Shown: one piece after another, positions 9,493-19,583 of the stretch
Layout: every line of letters starts with the position of its first letter
Position numbering within the stretch: position 1 is the first letter of the stretch
NCBI GenBank assembly: GCA_009746045.1
Contig: RPFO01000213.1
Coordinates: 2,444,834-2,508,833 of the forward strand
Reading direction: 5' to 3'
Source: Mesostigma viride
Taxonomy: Eukaryota > Streptophyta > Mesostigmatophyceae > Mesostigmatales > Mesostigmataceae
Length of the DNA stretch: 64,000 bases
Notes under the pieces: generated by a model
Told to the model about the DNA's origin: nothing
Database searches by the model: none
The model's input: only the letters and a program-made list of their open reading frames with translations
Translations under genes and position numbers: made by a program

Positions 9493-10776
9493 CTACTTTT
9501 TCCTCGGCCTCAGCCGACGTCCTCCAGTCTCGCCGCCTGTGGGAGAGGGGTCCCCCGCCTGCCGCTCGTAAACGGCTCCTGTAAGTACGTCATGTCCCAT
9601 CAAGTCACCAGCCCATTTTCGCTTTTTCCACGAAGCGCCCTTCAGGAAACGGGTGATGTACGCCTGCCTCGTTGCATCAATGCCGTGGTAGATGCGGTTG
9701 TACTTCGCAGAATAATACTCGTGCTTCATGTATTCGCCTGGATTTTTTGGGTCCTCGAACACGTACTTCTGATGAGCTCGAGCCTGCAACGCGTTAATCA
9801 GCTTCTTGTACCCGTCTGGAATTTGGTAGTCGTACGTGCCGTACGTCTCTGCCGTCTTAAAACGTTGAATTATCATGCGGCGCTCGCTCGGAATGTATCC
9901 GTTCTCGTGTGGCTCGAGCTCGCTGATAGAACTGACAATGCGCATTTTGTCGTGGTCGTACCTGGTTGGTGGCAGTTTCTCGCCGGACAGGTAAATAAGA
10001 CCCATCAAAGCGGCGTCAGACGTAGGGTCCTTTTTGTACTCGGCGGCGGCGATCCGCTGGAGCTGCTCGTACGTATACCTCAGTGGCTTGCTCTCGGCCC
10101 TGTCGAATTTCCTGTCGAGGTCGCCGACCTTCAGCTCATTGACTCGAGCAGCGTACGCGTCCGTCACGTCGCGTGGGAGCCTCTTTTCAGGTGGCATCAT
10201 TCGATTCACCCCGTTTATCACTCCGAGCAAGTTCTTCTCGTTCTCCCTCCACGCATCCTCTTTCGAGTGTGCGAGCTTGCGTTTGGGTTCCGAGGTTTCG
10301 TGGACGACGCGCAGGACACGGGCGGTGTCGGCGAGGCAGTCGACTGATTCGTCCTGCGAGCACCCCAGCCTGTCGAGGAGAACTCGCAGCCTGCCGATGT
10401 ACCCCTTCGCGGTTTTGCGCGTCGCCCCGCGCTCTCTCGAGGGCCTGCCAGGCTCGTGATGCTCTGGCCGGGCATCCGCTGCGGCGACGGCCTCGTCGAA
10501 GGTCCAGTATCGTCCATCAGTAGGTCGCGCAGGCGGTTCCTCGTGGTGCGGTGGCTCCGGCGAGGGTGGAGAGGTCGCCTGCAAGCCGATTTTTTCCGCG
10601 CACTCGGGGTTATTTGCGATCCATCGGTCACTGGGATTCCAGACGCCCTTCTTGACCTTGCTTTTCGCCGAGATGCAGTTCGTCTGGTCGCGGGCGATTG
10701 CTCGCCTCTTTGCCTGGGCCCGTCGCCATTGCTCGCGACGCTCCTCTACGGTCACCGTCATCTGATGACTGAACAT
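9493..10776 (-). CDS. Tyrosine recombinase (candidate integrase)
   Basis: This 427-residue protein has the layout of a tyrosine recombinase. The N-terminal half is basic and helical, like a core-binding region (about residues 110-230). A catalytic domain starts near YTYEQLQRIAAAEY and ALMGLIYLSGEKL, with a candidate first arginine in PPTRYD. A beta-hairpin lysine candidate is in RFKTAETYG, a box-II-like arginine in DATRQAYITRFL, and the terminal box is LMGHDVLTGAVYERQ with the nucleophilic tyrosine. The canonical HxxR is altered, so activity is uncertain. PLVs commonly use this enzyme type in place of the rve integrase of polintons. The ATG is good. The N-terminus overlaps the AT-hook ORF in another frame by ~150 bp. 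Confidence 0.72.
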   Translation of the reverse strand: MFSHQMTVTVEERREQWRRAQAKRRAIARDQTNCISAKSKVKKGVWNPSDRWIANNPECAEKIGLQATSPPSPEPPHHEEPPARPTDGRYWTFDEAVAAADARPEHHEPGRPSRERGATRKTAKGYIGRLRVLLDRLGCSQDESVDCLADTARVLRVVHETSEPKRKLAHSKEDAWRENEKNLLGVINGVNRMMPPEKRLPRDVTDAYAARVNELKVGDLDRKFDRAESKPLRYTYEQLQRIAAAEYKKDPTSDAALMGLIYLSGEKLPPTRYDHDKMRIVSSISELEPHENGYIPSERRMIIQRFKTAETYGTYDYQIPDGYKKLINALQARAHQKYVFEDPKNPGEYMKHEYYSAKYNRIYHGIDATRQAYITRFLKGASWKKRKWAGDLMGHDVLTGAVYERQAGDPSPTGGETGGRRLRPRKK

Positions 10777-11122
10777 GAGACAATTTTTTGGCTCGAGGCT
10801 TTTTATACCCTACGGGGTGGATCCTTGGGCGCCCTCGAGGCCGTTTCGGTTCGTGTCGTTTTTCCGTTTTGGAGGGTGAGCGCCCACGTGGACGCCTGCG
10901 ATCGCCCACCAAGGCGAGGATGGCCAATCGAATTTCGGGACTCATGTCGTGACAGGTGGACGGAATCGTGTCGTGGTGGCCTGCTTCTTGAAGGATCCTG
11001 ACGACACGTTCTAGAGTTTTCTGCCCCAGTCGAGAACCCGAACAATATCGGAGGAGTGCTTGGGTGTCCAACACGTACTCCTTCTCGGCGCCTGCGTATC
11101 GTTTGGTGGACGGAATATCCAT
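10628..11122 (-). CDS. Small basic AT-hook protein
   Basis: This 164-residue protein has a canonical AT-hook core, KRPRGRPRIHP, near residues 92-102, within a strongly basic C-terminal half; the first 60 residues look folded and helical. AT-hooks bind the minor groove of A/T-rich DNA, so a role in genome packaging or transcription is plausible. The last ~50 codons overlap the start of the recombinase in a different frame. Either that overlap is real or the protein ends earlier through an unseen indel. It lies just downstream of the packaging ATPase on the same strand with a ~20 bp gap, suggesting joint expression. Confidence 0.6.
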   Translation of the reverse strand: MDIPSTKRYAGAEKEYVLDTQALLRYCSGSRLGQKTLERVVRILQEAGHHDTIPSTCHDMSPEIRLAILALVGDRRRPRGRSPSKTEKRHEPKRPRGRPRIHPVGYKKPRAKKLSHVQSSDDGDRRGASRAMATGPGKEASNRPRPDELHLGEKQGQEGRLESQ

Positions 11123-11144
11123 AGTATATCATGTTCAGAGAAAA

Positions 11145-12029
11145 TTATTTTATCGAGAGAAATGTATTGAAGTTTCGACGAAACATTTTTTTTGGGTCGC
11201 GCTGGTCGAAGTCGACAGCAAAGAAGTCGTGAGGATCGTCCTTGACGGCGTGGTCCCATAGCGCGAGAAACTCATCCGGCGCCACAGCCCCCGCGCTCTC
11301 TTCCGCGATCTGTCGCGCGGCTCGATGGTCCTTCGTTCTGAACAGCGCAAGAAACGATATATTCGCTCGCACTGCTCGTGGTACGCCACCGCTTGTGTAC
11401 GCCTGTGTCAGGAAAATCATGCTCGTGAGGAAGTGTCTGTGTTTGAACGCGAAAGCCGCAACAGCGTTTTTGCTAGAGCTCTGATAGAGGGCACTGCCTT
11501 GCATGTCGTCTATCAGAATGAGCGACGAAGGAGGACCGTGCTCGAACCTTGTCGCAGGTTCATCCCAGTTCATTGCATCAAGGCGTAGGTACATGGAGAG
11601 GTCCATGAGTTCTGCGTTTTTATTCCCATCCACGTATTCGCGTTTGAATGTTTCCCATACCTTGAGATCGTCCTTGTACCTCTCGTATTCGTGGAGGTCA
11701 GACTTGATATGATCTATCATCCCATCGAATGCCAGGTTAGAGTAGACTTCCATCGTCATGGCTGGTTCCGGGAGCTCCTTGTATTTCGGCTCCGTGTGGG
11801 CACTCCCTGAAATGAGGTACAGCTTGTCGAATGAGTTGTTAGCGAAGTAAGCCTTCGCCATGTTGACCGCCGATGTAGTTTTCCCAGACCGTCGAGCTCC
11901 GCAGAAGTTTGCGATAAAATGAAGACTCGGCATATTCGGTGGAGCAGGACGCTGTGGGGCGTATCGTTGCTTGATGTCTTTGTTCTCGAGTGAATGAATT
12001 CGTCGCTCTTCGATGATAGCCATAACCAT
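11145..12029 (-). CDS. Genome-packaging ATPase (A32/FtsK-HerA-like)
   Basis: This is a P-loop ATPase of 294 residues, the normal size for PLV, virophage and polinton packaging ATPases. Walker A is GARRSGKTT near residues 44-52 and Walker B is SLILIDDMQG in the middle. A later segment TSMIFLTQAYTSGGVPRAVRANISFLALF matches the sensor-like region of this family. It would drive DNA into preformed capsids. It is the third core morphogenesis gene, together with the major capsid and penton-like proteins of the right arm. The start is uncertain between two ATGs six bases apart. Confidence 0.87.
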   Translation of the reverse strand: MVMAIIEERRIHSLENKDIKQRYAPQRPAPPNMPSLHFIANFCGARRSGKTTSAVNMAKAYFANNSFDKLYLISGSAHTEPKYKELPEPAMTMEVYSNLAFDGMIDHIKSDLHEYERYKDDLKVWETFKREYVDGNKNAELMDLSMYLRLDAMNWDEPATRFEHGPPSSLILIDDMQGSALYQSSSKNAVAAFAFKHRHFLTSMIFLTQAYTSGGVPRAVRANISFLALFRTKDHRAARQIAEESAGAVAPDEFLALWDHAVKDDPHDFFAVDFDQRDPKKMFRRNFNTFLSIK

Positions 12030-12041
12030 TCCGAAGACATT

Positions 12042-12569
12042 TTAATCGTCCAGACTAGCAAGGAGAGACGCGCGGATGGCGGCCATGCGCATCTCGTATG
12101 GCGTCATCGCGGCAGGTGGCGGTGGTGGAGGTGGGAGCTGCCGGGTCTTGATCGGGGATGGCGGAGAGTCCGGCTCTGTCTCCTTGGGCTTTCGACCCCG
12201 TCTTGGTTTTGGCGTGTCGGCGGGGGTTGAGGCGACAGAATCTTCAGCGAGAAGGCGTTCAATGCGCGATTTGTTACGGGCTTCTTGCAGCTCCAGTTCG
12301 ACTAGCCTTTGCCGCTGAATCTCCAATTCCTTTGCAAGGACCTTACGTTTCGTTATCTCTGCCTCCTTTTCCTCGTTTCGTCTCTTCTCCCTCTCGGCTT
12401 TTGCGCGTTGCTGGTAAACTCTCATTTTGTCGCGAAGGGCTTTTTTCTGTTCATCATTCAGCGGTTGTCCCTTTCGAATTGTCTTGACCAGGTCAACCTG
12501 CTCTTCCCGCGTCTCGGCGAAGGTTTCGTCTTGGTAGCTCGTTGGGGTCTCTGAAGCCTCAGAGGCCAT
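12042..12569 (-). CDS. Coiled-coil, proline-tailed protein of unknown function
   Basis: This 175-residue protein has a long charged helix (about residues 35-110, rich in K/E/R/Q with heptad-like spacing). A low-complexity tail follows with RRGRKPKET (AT-hook-like) and a polyproline run. It ends 12 bp before the ATPase start on the same strand and shares its transcription direction. I do not recognise a family. It could be a scaffold, a virion core protein or a DNA-binding protein. Confidence 0.6.
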   Translation of the reverse strand: MASEASETPTSYQDETFAETREEQVDLVKTIRKGQPLNDEQKKALRDKMRVYQQRAKAEREKRRNEEKEAEITKRKVLAKELEIQRQRLVELELQEARNKSRIERLLAEDSVASTPADTPKPRRGRKPKETEPDSPPSPIKTRQLPPPPPPPAAMTPYEMRMAAIRASLLASLDD

Positions 12570-12593
12570 GTTTATATTCTAGGCAGATAATAA

Positions 12594-13136
12594 ATGGTAG
12601 TGATTTCGACTCTCAACCGGCCCATAAACCTCGCAACCGGCTTGACGGTCGACCAAGAAACAGACGCGCGAATCGCAAGCGTTGAACAGGACATTGTAGC
12701 GTTGCAATTATCCCAGGTTCATCCATTTGACTTGCATACGATTGTTGATGGCGTGCGGGTGTGTTACCCAAGTGAGCCAACAAGTTTGCGTTTAGGCGAT
12801 GATTACGACGAGGAGACGGCCGCGGACCCTATCGAGTCATTTTTTAAGCTGGTAGTGGATGGGAAATCGTGGTTTAAAGACCAAGCCATATTCGAAAACA
12901 TGTACGTAAAAAGCAGCTTCATAGACATCGAGACACCGAGCAATGGGGTCATGTCATTCCATTTTGACGCTGATACGCTCCAAGACCCAGGCCATCGAAT
13001 ACCGACCCGCACACAGCTCGACTTTCTGTTCGACAACTTGGGTATCGGCTATATTAGGCCGGGCCCACTTCGAATGTTCCGCGGTCCAAGCCAAGTGTGT
13101 GACACTTTTCCTTCAATTTTGAGGCAAAAATCTTGA
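12594..13136 (+). CDS. Unknown protein, possible fibre or attachment component
   Basis: This 180-residue ORF begins 24 bp from the divergent coiled-coil gene, so the two share a promoter region. Residues 18-45 (QETDARIASVEQDIVALQLS) look like a short trimeric coiled coil, followed by a beta-rich region with an acidic loop. This is the make-up of small viral fibre or baseplate proteins, but no specific homology is recognised. It is the only plus-strand gene left of the satellites and marks the left edge of the spliced cargo block. Confidence 0.5.
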   Translation: MVVISTLNRPINLATGLTVDQETDARIASVEQDIVALQLSQVHPFDLHTIVDGVRVCYPSEPTSLRLGDDYDEETAADPIESFFKLVVDGKSWFKDQAIFENMYVKSSFIDIETPSNGVMSFHFDADTLQDPGHRIPTRTQLDFLFDNLGIGYIRPGPLRMFRGPSQVCDTFPSILRQKS

Positions 13137-13348
13137 ATTTTGGCTTGCGAACGTATAAATTTCACGTAAATATTACAATTTGTGGGTATTTATCTCATTG
13201 TAAGTCTCGTGTGACATAAAAACTTTACAATAGCGTGAAATTGCATTGTTTCATTGAAGAATATCATGGATACATTCGTCGCACTTGAGACGGAGTCGAC
13301 TGAATTTACTATTTAGACTCGTCCAACATAAAATAAAGTCTTCGAACG

Positions 13349-14325
13349 TCACTTCTTATTCTTGCTCCTTGCTTCTGCTTCCAATTTCTGCTGGTCTGTT
13401 TTGGACTTCTTCCTCTTTGGATCGATGGACATCGCAGGTGCCCACTTTGCCACATCATTCCAACTCTTTCCGTCCATCAGAGTCACCACCCTCTTCACAT
13501 AGTCCAAAGGCATCCAGAACTTGCCCCTATGCAACTTTCCGCCCTCTGTCTCTTCTGGAAAAAACTTCATGCAAACGTCCCTCCATTTCCGATCGTATCC
13601 ACCTACCTGCCCGTACAACTTCACCTCCTGTAACTTGGTATACTTTTGCTTTTCCCTACTCGCATTGGCCCTTCTCATGGTGTTCTCGGCCCACCCATCA
13701 ATCCAGAAGCACTCCGGTGCTCCGTGTTTCTGTTCCCCGTCCATAAGTCTCATCCACAGCGTAGGCTTCTCATAAGGCTCTTGGCTCTGCGCATTCGCTT
13801 CCACCCCTTCAGACTGAGCAGCAAGTTTAGCTGCAGGACCGAAGCCCACCGCAGCGTTCGCCCGCACCACTTCATTACCTGCGCGTAACCAATCGGCACA
13901 TCAACGACGGGCTAAAGTCAACGTAGATAGATTGCAAACGAATAAAAAAAAAAATTCAGGATACATGCCACGACCAAAACAGCGATTTCCTCACCCTTTG
14001 TTATTCCTTTCTGAGCTCGAGTAGCAGCTGTCTTGGGTCGAGACGAGCCGGAAGCCTTGGAGGGCGCGGCAGGCTTCTTCCTCCCCTCAGACGTCGCTCT
14101 GCGAGTTGACCCTCCTGCCCCTCCACCCCTTGCCCTTCCATCACCCCTTCGCCTCCCTCCATCTTCCTCCTCCTCGTCGTCATCCCCCTCCTCGTCGTCC
14201 TCGTCGTCATCCCCCTCCTCCTCCTCCTCCCCCTCCTCCTCCTCCTCCTCCTCATCCTCTCTCCCCTCCTCCCCCTCCTCCCCTCCTCCCCTCCTCCCCC
14301 TCCTCCTCCTCCTCCTCCTCATCAC
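13349..14325 (-). CDS. Cargo gene, 3' exons (Glu-rich tract and C-terminal domain)
   Basis: The last exon runs from about 13,880 to a stop at 13,349. It has no ATG and is preceded by an acceptor-like ttacgcgcag. It encodes a compact domain with many aromatics (FWIDGWAENTM, KFWMPLDYVKRVVTLMDG) and a basic tail. Upstream (13,918-14,325) the minus strand encodes a long Glu/Asp/Gly run from an almost pure CTC/CCT tract, followed by Ala/Thr/Lys-rich sequence. Exon limits within that tract cannot be fixed by eye. This end belongs with the exons up to 22,679; whether that is one gene or several is not settled. Confidence 0.5.
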
Positions 14326-14633
14326 TCTCGTCCCCCTCCTCCCCCTCCTCCCCCTCCTCCCCTCCTCCCCCTCCTCCCCCTCCTCCTCCTCCTCCTCGGA
14401 GGAGGATGATGATGACTCGACTGGCTGCCTTCGAAGCTCTTTCTTGGGATACTTTGAAACGCGCGTAGGCGCGGAAGGAGCGACAGGCCGGGCAGAAGCG
14501 CCAGGCTCAGCTTCATCTTCGTCGTCCGAGATTTGAACAACTGCCTTTCGAAGCTTTTTGGAAGGGTGTGACTCCGGCTGCGGCTGGACAGACGGCCGCT
14601 GCCCACCCTTCCCTTTGTCCCGCGTCTTCTGCG

Positions 14634-14790
14634 GTGACGACTTCTCTCCCCCCTTAGACGTCTTCTGGGGACGACTTCTCTCCCCCCTTAGACGTCTTCT
14701 GCGGGACGACTTCTCTCCCCCTTAGACGTCTTCTGCGGTGACGACTTCTCTCCCCCCGTAGACGTCGCTCTGCGAGTCGACCCTCCTTCC
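14634..14790. repeat. Four tandem ~36 bp units within a cargo exon
   Basis: Four imperfect copies of a unit containing cgacttctctcccccc and tagacgtcttctgcgg lie in a row. A related piece occurs at 14,080-14,110. On the coding (minus) strand they encode repeated Ser/Pro/Lys/Arg segments and cause multiple frame changes. This is probably slippage or unequal exchange inside a low-complexity exon. Confidence 0.6.
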
Positions 14791-16429
14791 TTTCCACCCT
14801 GTCCCTCGCCTCCCTCGTCCCCATCCGAATCTCCTTCCGCGTCATCCTCAGCCTTCCTCTTCTTCGCCAATGACGTCCACGAGACGTCAGGCATCTTCCC
14901 CATCCGAACCAGTAAGTCTTCGAAGCCATCCAATGACTTCTTTCCGCCAAAAACGACCACGATGGGACGCAACTCCTCGAAAAACTGCGTCGCTAGCTCG
15001 ATAAGCTTCCTGTGGTAACCGGAAGCTCGTTCGACAGTTGTCTTTTTTGGAGGAACCATAAAGAGGTCATGGTCACCCCACCAGAAGTCCTTGAAGGACG
15101 TCCACTTGCGGCCGAACTCACCATCCAAATTCAGGATTCTACAGCACGGTAGTGGCGTCAGGCCATCGTCTTGCCTCGCGAAAGTGGATGGGAAGCCCTC
15201 ACCGTCGCCCACCGCCACCTCCGCCGCCACCCTCCTCACAAATGCCTTCTTCCTGTCAGGGCCGCCTTTAGGGAGACTATGAGAAGAATACCAGACGGTC
15301 ATCTTATCCCAGGAAATGCTGCGCCAGTTATACTCAATCGGCTCAGCACTTTTCTCTTCCACCTTCTCCCCCCCTTTCCCTGCAACTTTCTCCTTCGCCT
15401 CAACCACCGCCTCCTTCTTCCCTTCCCCTCCTTCCATCTTTTTTTGATAGTGGAGATACAAGTCCTTGTCCAGAAGGCCGTGCGAACCCTTCATGCTGAA
15501 GTTCGGAGCGGTTTTGTCGAGGAGATCCACTAGATCGATTTTGCTATCCATCAGATCCTTTCTCGGAATCCTTAGGTGATTGGCAAGACCTTCGGACTTT
15601 AAGAGGTAGGCGACATTGCGCGTGATGATGACGGCCTTCTCCCAAAATGCAAGGAATCGATCGACGACGTCCTTGTTCCTTGGCATCCGCCCAAGTAGTC
15701 GAAGCCGAACACCTCTTCAAATAAGCGAGAAGCCTTGTACTCCATATCAGCCCCCCCCTTACATTCGCCATCCAAGTCGGGCTTTTCCTGAAACTTAATA
15801 AGGATGAATTGGCGAACGCACTCAAGTACGTCCTTGGCCAACTCCACCAACTTTGACAGCTTTTCGGGCCCAACCTCCCCACTCATGATGCATTCACACA
15901 CAGCGTCCATCATCGGAAACGACGCCAGGTTCCTTACAGACGTCCAGGACACCTTTTGCCCCTTCTTGGTGCCCTCGGCGTTAGCGAACCGGCATCTGAG
16001 AGTCATAGTCTCCTCAGAAGCTGGTGTGACGTCATTCTCATCATCCGGCCTGGCCTTTGTGAGGCGCAGGAAGGTGTTCGCCAGAACTCGATTGTAATTT
16101 GAAATTTGGGAAGGTTGGGCCTTGTTTTTTTTCCGCTCGCCTTCTTCCTCCCTCAACTCCCCCTTATCCTCCTTACTCCCCTCCAAACTCCCTTCCCTCC
16201 CGACTGATTGTTTGGTGGCCGGCAGGATGTACGCCAGCAGGTTCGTGTAATGGCCATCGGGAATAAAATGCCCTTTGCCCTGCTTCACGACGCCGTGCAA
16301 GTACAGCCTGTTGTAATTCCAAACATCCAGAAGCGCCTGCCCAAGCGTCCGATCCGCTACCGCCTGATCTTCGGCATTGGCGCCCTTGGAGATTTCGAAT
16401 AGGCGATCCAGCTTCTTCTTCCCAACCTC
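14688..16429 (-). CDS. Cargo gene exon (unknown globular domain)
   Basis: The acceptor gttcgtgacag precedes base 16,429, and the exon opens in phase 0 as EVGKKKLDRLFEISKGA. It reads through VWNYNRLYLHGVVKQGKGHF and a long helical segment to FGFDYLG at about 15,690. There one base change moves the frame to MPRNKDVVDRFLAFWEK and onward. The second part holds WGDHDLFMVPPKKTTVERA and LRPIVVVFGGKKS, which look like a real fold but match nothing I recognise. It ends in an acidic and then basic low-complexity tail. Single-base indel or true decay cannot be separated here. Confidence 0.55.
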
Positions 16430-16761
16430 CTGTCACGAACAGAGGAACGAAAAATTGACACACAAGAACAATTCAAGGGTCGACTTGCAGCGTGACGTTA
16501 TGAACGCACGGGAGCGCGAAAAATGGTCTTCAGCGCCGAAATCGGTAAGTTAGGGTCACTCTGCGAAACCACCCCAGAAATATGTCGGGATGAGAGTTTG
16601 ACTGCCATTGTCGTTTCTGTGTGCGACTTCCCGCATTTATAATGCATGATAAAGGAAGACTTTTGACATGGTCACTCCACAGTGCGACCCTTACTCGACA
16701 TAACACGACGAAGTGGTGGAACTGCAGCGTCACCATTGCCATAGATAGAACTACCACTTAC

Positions 16762-17922
16762 AGATATTTCCGGGAACTTTTTACACTCGTCCCAATTTGG
16801 AAGAAGGTCGGCCCCCCGAAGCAGAATGACGTTCGTTCCCCCGTACCCAGTATGGAATTGTTCCATAAGGGATGAGAAAAGTTTAGCCGCCGCGGCACTG
16901 TCCTTCGCGTTCTCAGACGCTGCCCCCCCTTCACACATTAGTTTCTTAACATGTGTCACACCGGGCGTCCATTCCCCCTCCAATTGCTTGAAAGACTTTA
17001 AACCCTTGAAATAGTGGTTTCCGTCGACCACCGCATATCGAAGAACGAGATATTCGCCATCAGGATGTTCTTCGTGAAATCTTGGGTCGAATGCCTTTAA
17101 GGAGGCCTGGCTTATTAGGCTGAAGACCTCCCTTGGTTGAAAATCAAAGGGCAGAACGTCGTCTTGTTCCCCGACTCGTGCATAGGTCCGGAACTCAACA
17201 CCTCTCTTGAGGAAAGAAGCGGTGGACTTGGTTCCAAGATACTTCTCAATCTCCTTGTCGGACAAGGGGCGAAAGTAACGCGAGCCCACGAACTCCGCGT
17301 CAGTCCTAGCGCCATGGCATTTTTTCAGCCAATCCCGGTAAGGGCCGGTGGACGTGATGTGTTTGGCGAAGAGGCTTGGCTTGGTTTCCGCAAGCGCTTG
17401 AAAGGCGAACTGCCACACAGGGATGCACACCTTAAAATGCAAACTGTTTGTCTTTGCATTCAGCAAGATGCGCCCGTTCTCCCTGAACACCTCATCGCTT
17501 AGCAACCGCTGCCTCATGTTGTCAGGCAAAATCAGCCCGTTGACGGTGTGAATGCGCATGCTATTGCAACCGGTATCGATGAAGTCACTCGGTCGAATCC
17601 AACGGGATTCCCGCACAGCATTCGCGTCCCGAATGGCTTTGTCCCTGATCTCCTTCTCGGAGTCCACGGTCGTTGCCATCTTCCAATCTTTGATGATCGG
17701 CTCCTTGTCCACCTTTCCACTACTCGTCAGGATCCCCTCCTTGAAGAGCTTTGAAAGTGCTTTCAGAAGCTCAAGAAAAGGGGAGAAGGTAGGCCACTTT
17801 AATATATCCGACGCCGGCGCCTTGCCCCTGGCTTCGACGTAGTTAAGCATCTCCTTGACGAGTGCAAAAACGGCATCATTGCCGGCCAACCTTCCGTCAC
17901 CGTCTCCTTCCCCCTCGGCACC
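16762..17922 (-). CDS. Cargo gene exon, 387 codons
   Basis: The exon is bounded by acceptor ...cgttcag and donor ATATCT|GTAAGT. It is exactly 387 codons and phase 0 at both ends with no internal stop. It encodes a well-folded-looking protein: a helical N-terminus, then a region rich in aromatics (PSDFIDTGCNSMRIHTVNG, FAFQALAETKPSLFAKHI), ending FHTGYGGTNVILLRGADLLP. I recognise no family. The clean exon with perfect phase argues for a formerly functional gene. Confidence 0.65.
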
Positions 17923-18091
17923 CTGAACGAAGGCATTGACGAACATGAGACAAGAAAGCAATAAATAGTTTAACGTATGCATATAGTCCGCGAGCGTAGG
18001 AAAATCTCAGAGTAGGGTGCTAAGAACACAGAAGGTAAAAAGGGTCACTCCACGGAGCTACCCCTCTGAATCTAAATCACCAAAAACGCAC

Positions 18092-18154
18092 CGCTTCCTT
18101 TTCTCCCGCCTTCTTCCCCTTCTTTCCTTTTCCGCCTTTCTCCCCCTCGCCACC
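18092..18154 (-). CDS. Cargo gene 63 nt Lys/Gly-rich exon
   Basis: This 21-codon phase-0 exon lies between acceptor ...cctccag and donor GCG|GTGCGTTTTT. It encodes a G/K/E repeat. Exon plus following intron look like a tandem copy of the end of the upstream exon (18,326 side) plus its intron: the two introns match over nearly all of their ~165 bp. Confidence 0.6.
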
Positions 18155-18325
18155 CTGGAGGAAGACATTGACGAAGATGAGACAGGAAAACAATAAATAG
18201 TTTAACGTTTGCAAATAGTCGGCGTGCAGACAAAAAATACCGAATAGGGTGCAAAGCACGGAGAAGGTAAAAAGGTTCACTCCACAGAGCTACCCCTCTA
18301 AATAAAAAATTCCGCAAAAACGCAC

Positions 18326-18844
18326 CTCTTCCTTTTCTCCCGCCTTCTTCCCCTTCTTTCCCTTCCCGCCCTTCTCCCCCCGGCCGCGTCATCCTCCATT
18401 TCCACCCCCTTATCCTTCCCCTTCTCCTTTTTATCCGCATCCCTCTTCTTTTTGGACGCTTTTGCCTGACCCTCAAGCAGCTTCGCCCGTTCACGATCCC
18501 TTCTCTTGAGATCCAACTTCATGAACTTGATGACCTTGTCCACCTTCGCCTCCGTGTACTCCTTTGGTTTCCACTTGAACTTTTCGGTGCCCTTGGACTT
18601 GACTTGGTTGACGAAATCATAGGCCAGTCACCGTTGAAGGTGTCAGATTGCATTGCGAAATCGGCCGCCGCTCAACGCGTAGTTGGGTGAGATACTTGCG
18701 AAACTCCCCGGCACCCATCGTAACATCCTTAGGGGGCTTGCCTAGGATGAGGTCGCCAATATCACAGATAGTCTTCACCTTATTCTTTCTGTCAATAAGC
18801 TTCTTGGGATCCTGGAATGTCGTCGTCGCCTTTTTTTTAGCCTG
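18326..18844 (-). CDS. Cargo gene exon with internal frame changes
   Basis: The exon runs from acceptor ggtataccttccag to donor GAAGAG|GTGCG and is 519 nt, an exact multiple of three. Inside, the best reading shifts frame about three times (near 18,680, 18,640 and at a run of six G near 18,380). It starts with QAKKKATTTFQDPKKLI and ends in a Lys/Glu/Gly-rich tail. A total length divisible by three, with compensating shifts at homopolymers, is suggestive of sequencing or assembly indels but does not prove them. Confidence 0.5.
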
Positions 18845-18975
18845 CTGGAAGGTATACCAACAACACACAACATACACATGAAGCGAAATGTATTAAGAAG
18901 AGTAATCTGAACTCTGGCATCCTAGCTCTGCAGCGCGACCTTCAGCGTTAAAAACTTAAAAAACATTGTACAAAC

Positions 18976-19113
18976 CTTTGCCTTCCCCTTCCCCTTCGGA
19001 GTTGGCTCGGGCTCATTTTCTTCCTCCTCCTCCTCCTCCTCCTCGTGCTCCTCCTCCTCTTCCTCCTCGTCCACCTCCTGCTCCTTCTCCTCCTCTTCCT
19101 TCTCGTCCACCTC
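18976..19113 (-). CDS. Cargo gene 138 nt acidic exon
   Basis: The exon has 46 codons and is phase 0, with acceptor ...ttcatgcag and donor AAG|GTTTGT. It encodes an almost pure Glu run with Val/Asp spacers and a short PTPKGKGKAK end. It is a disordered acidic linker. Confidence 0.55.
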
Positions 19114-19243
19114 CTGCATGAAAAAAAAAAATAATAATTCAGACGATGACATAAAAAAAACGAGCATTAATTTTGTTTTAACGTTGCTCTGCGGAGCGAC
19201 CCCAACCCTAAGCTTGAACAGTAAAATGAAACAAATTTCCTAC

Positions 19244-19297
19244 CTCTACGTTCTCCGTCCCCATCCCTTCGACCTCTTCGAAAGGTTGATCGTCATC
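19244..19297 (-). CDS. Cargo gene 54 nt exon
   Basis: This is an 18-codon phase-0 micro-exon with clear acceptor cgtcttgcag and donor GAG|GTAGG. It encodes an acidic peptide beginning DDDQPFEEVEG. It supports spliceosomal processing of the transcript. Confidence 0.6.
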
Positions 19298-19412
19298 CTG
19301 CAAGACGAAACGTGCGTTCAGATAAATATACAAAGTCAGTCAAAACAGGAACTATTTCTTGAATATCCTATCTTCACAAATCGACCCCGAACCTTTAGCG
19401 GCATTTGCTTAC

Positions 19413-19466
19413 CTCCGGTTTCCACGCTGAAGGACTTTGTCCCTCAAAACGTGGAATGTCACCCTC
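19413..19466 (-). CDS. Cargo gene 54 nt exon
   Basis: This is an 18-codon phase-0 micro-exon with acceptor ttcccgccag and donor GAG|GTAAGC. It encodes EGDIPRFEGQSPSAWKPE. It is the same length and phase as the neighbouring micro-exon. Confidence 0.6.
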
Positions 19467-19583
19467 CTGGCGGGAAGGAGAGAAAGAAATGCGTTCATCG
19501 TTAGTAACAATTTTCAACAAAAGAAATACACAACACAAATCTAAACGGACTGAATAAAAATGTACACAAATGTCAATAATTAC

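Noticed and set aside
9592-10347. 251-codon plus-strand frame opposite the recombinase
   Set aside because: It is an antisense shadow of a gene with recognisable recombinase motifs; no domain of its own.
14100-14410. Plus-strand Ser/Pro-rich frames over the CTC/CCT tract
   Set aside because: A low-complexity tract opens every frame. The minus-strand Glu-rich reading fits the neighbouring exons better.
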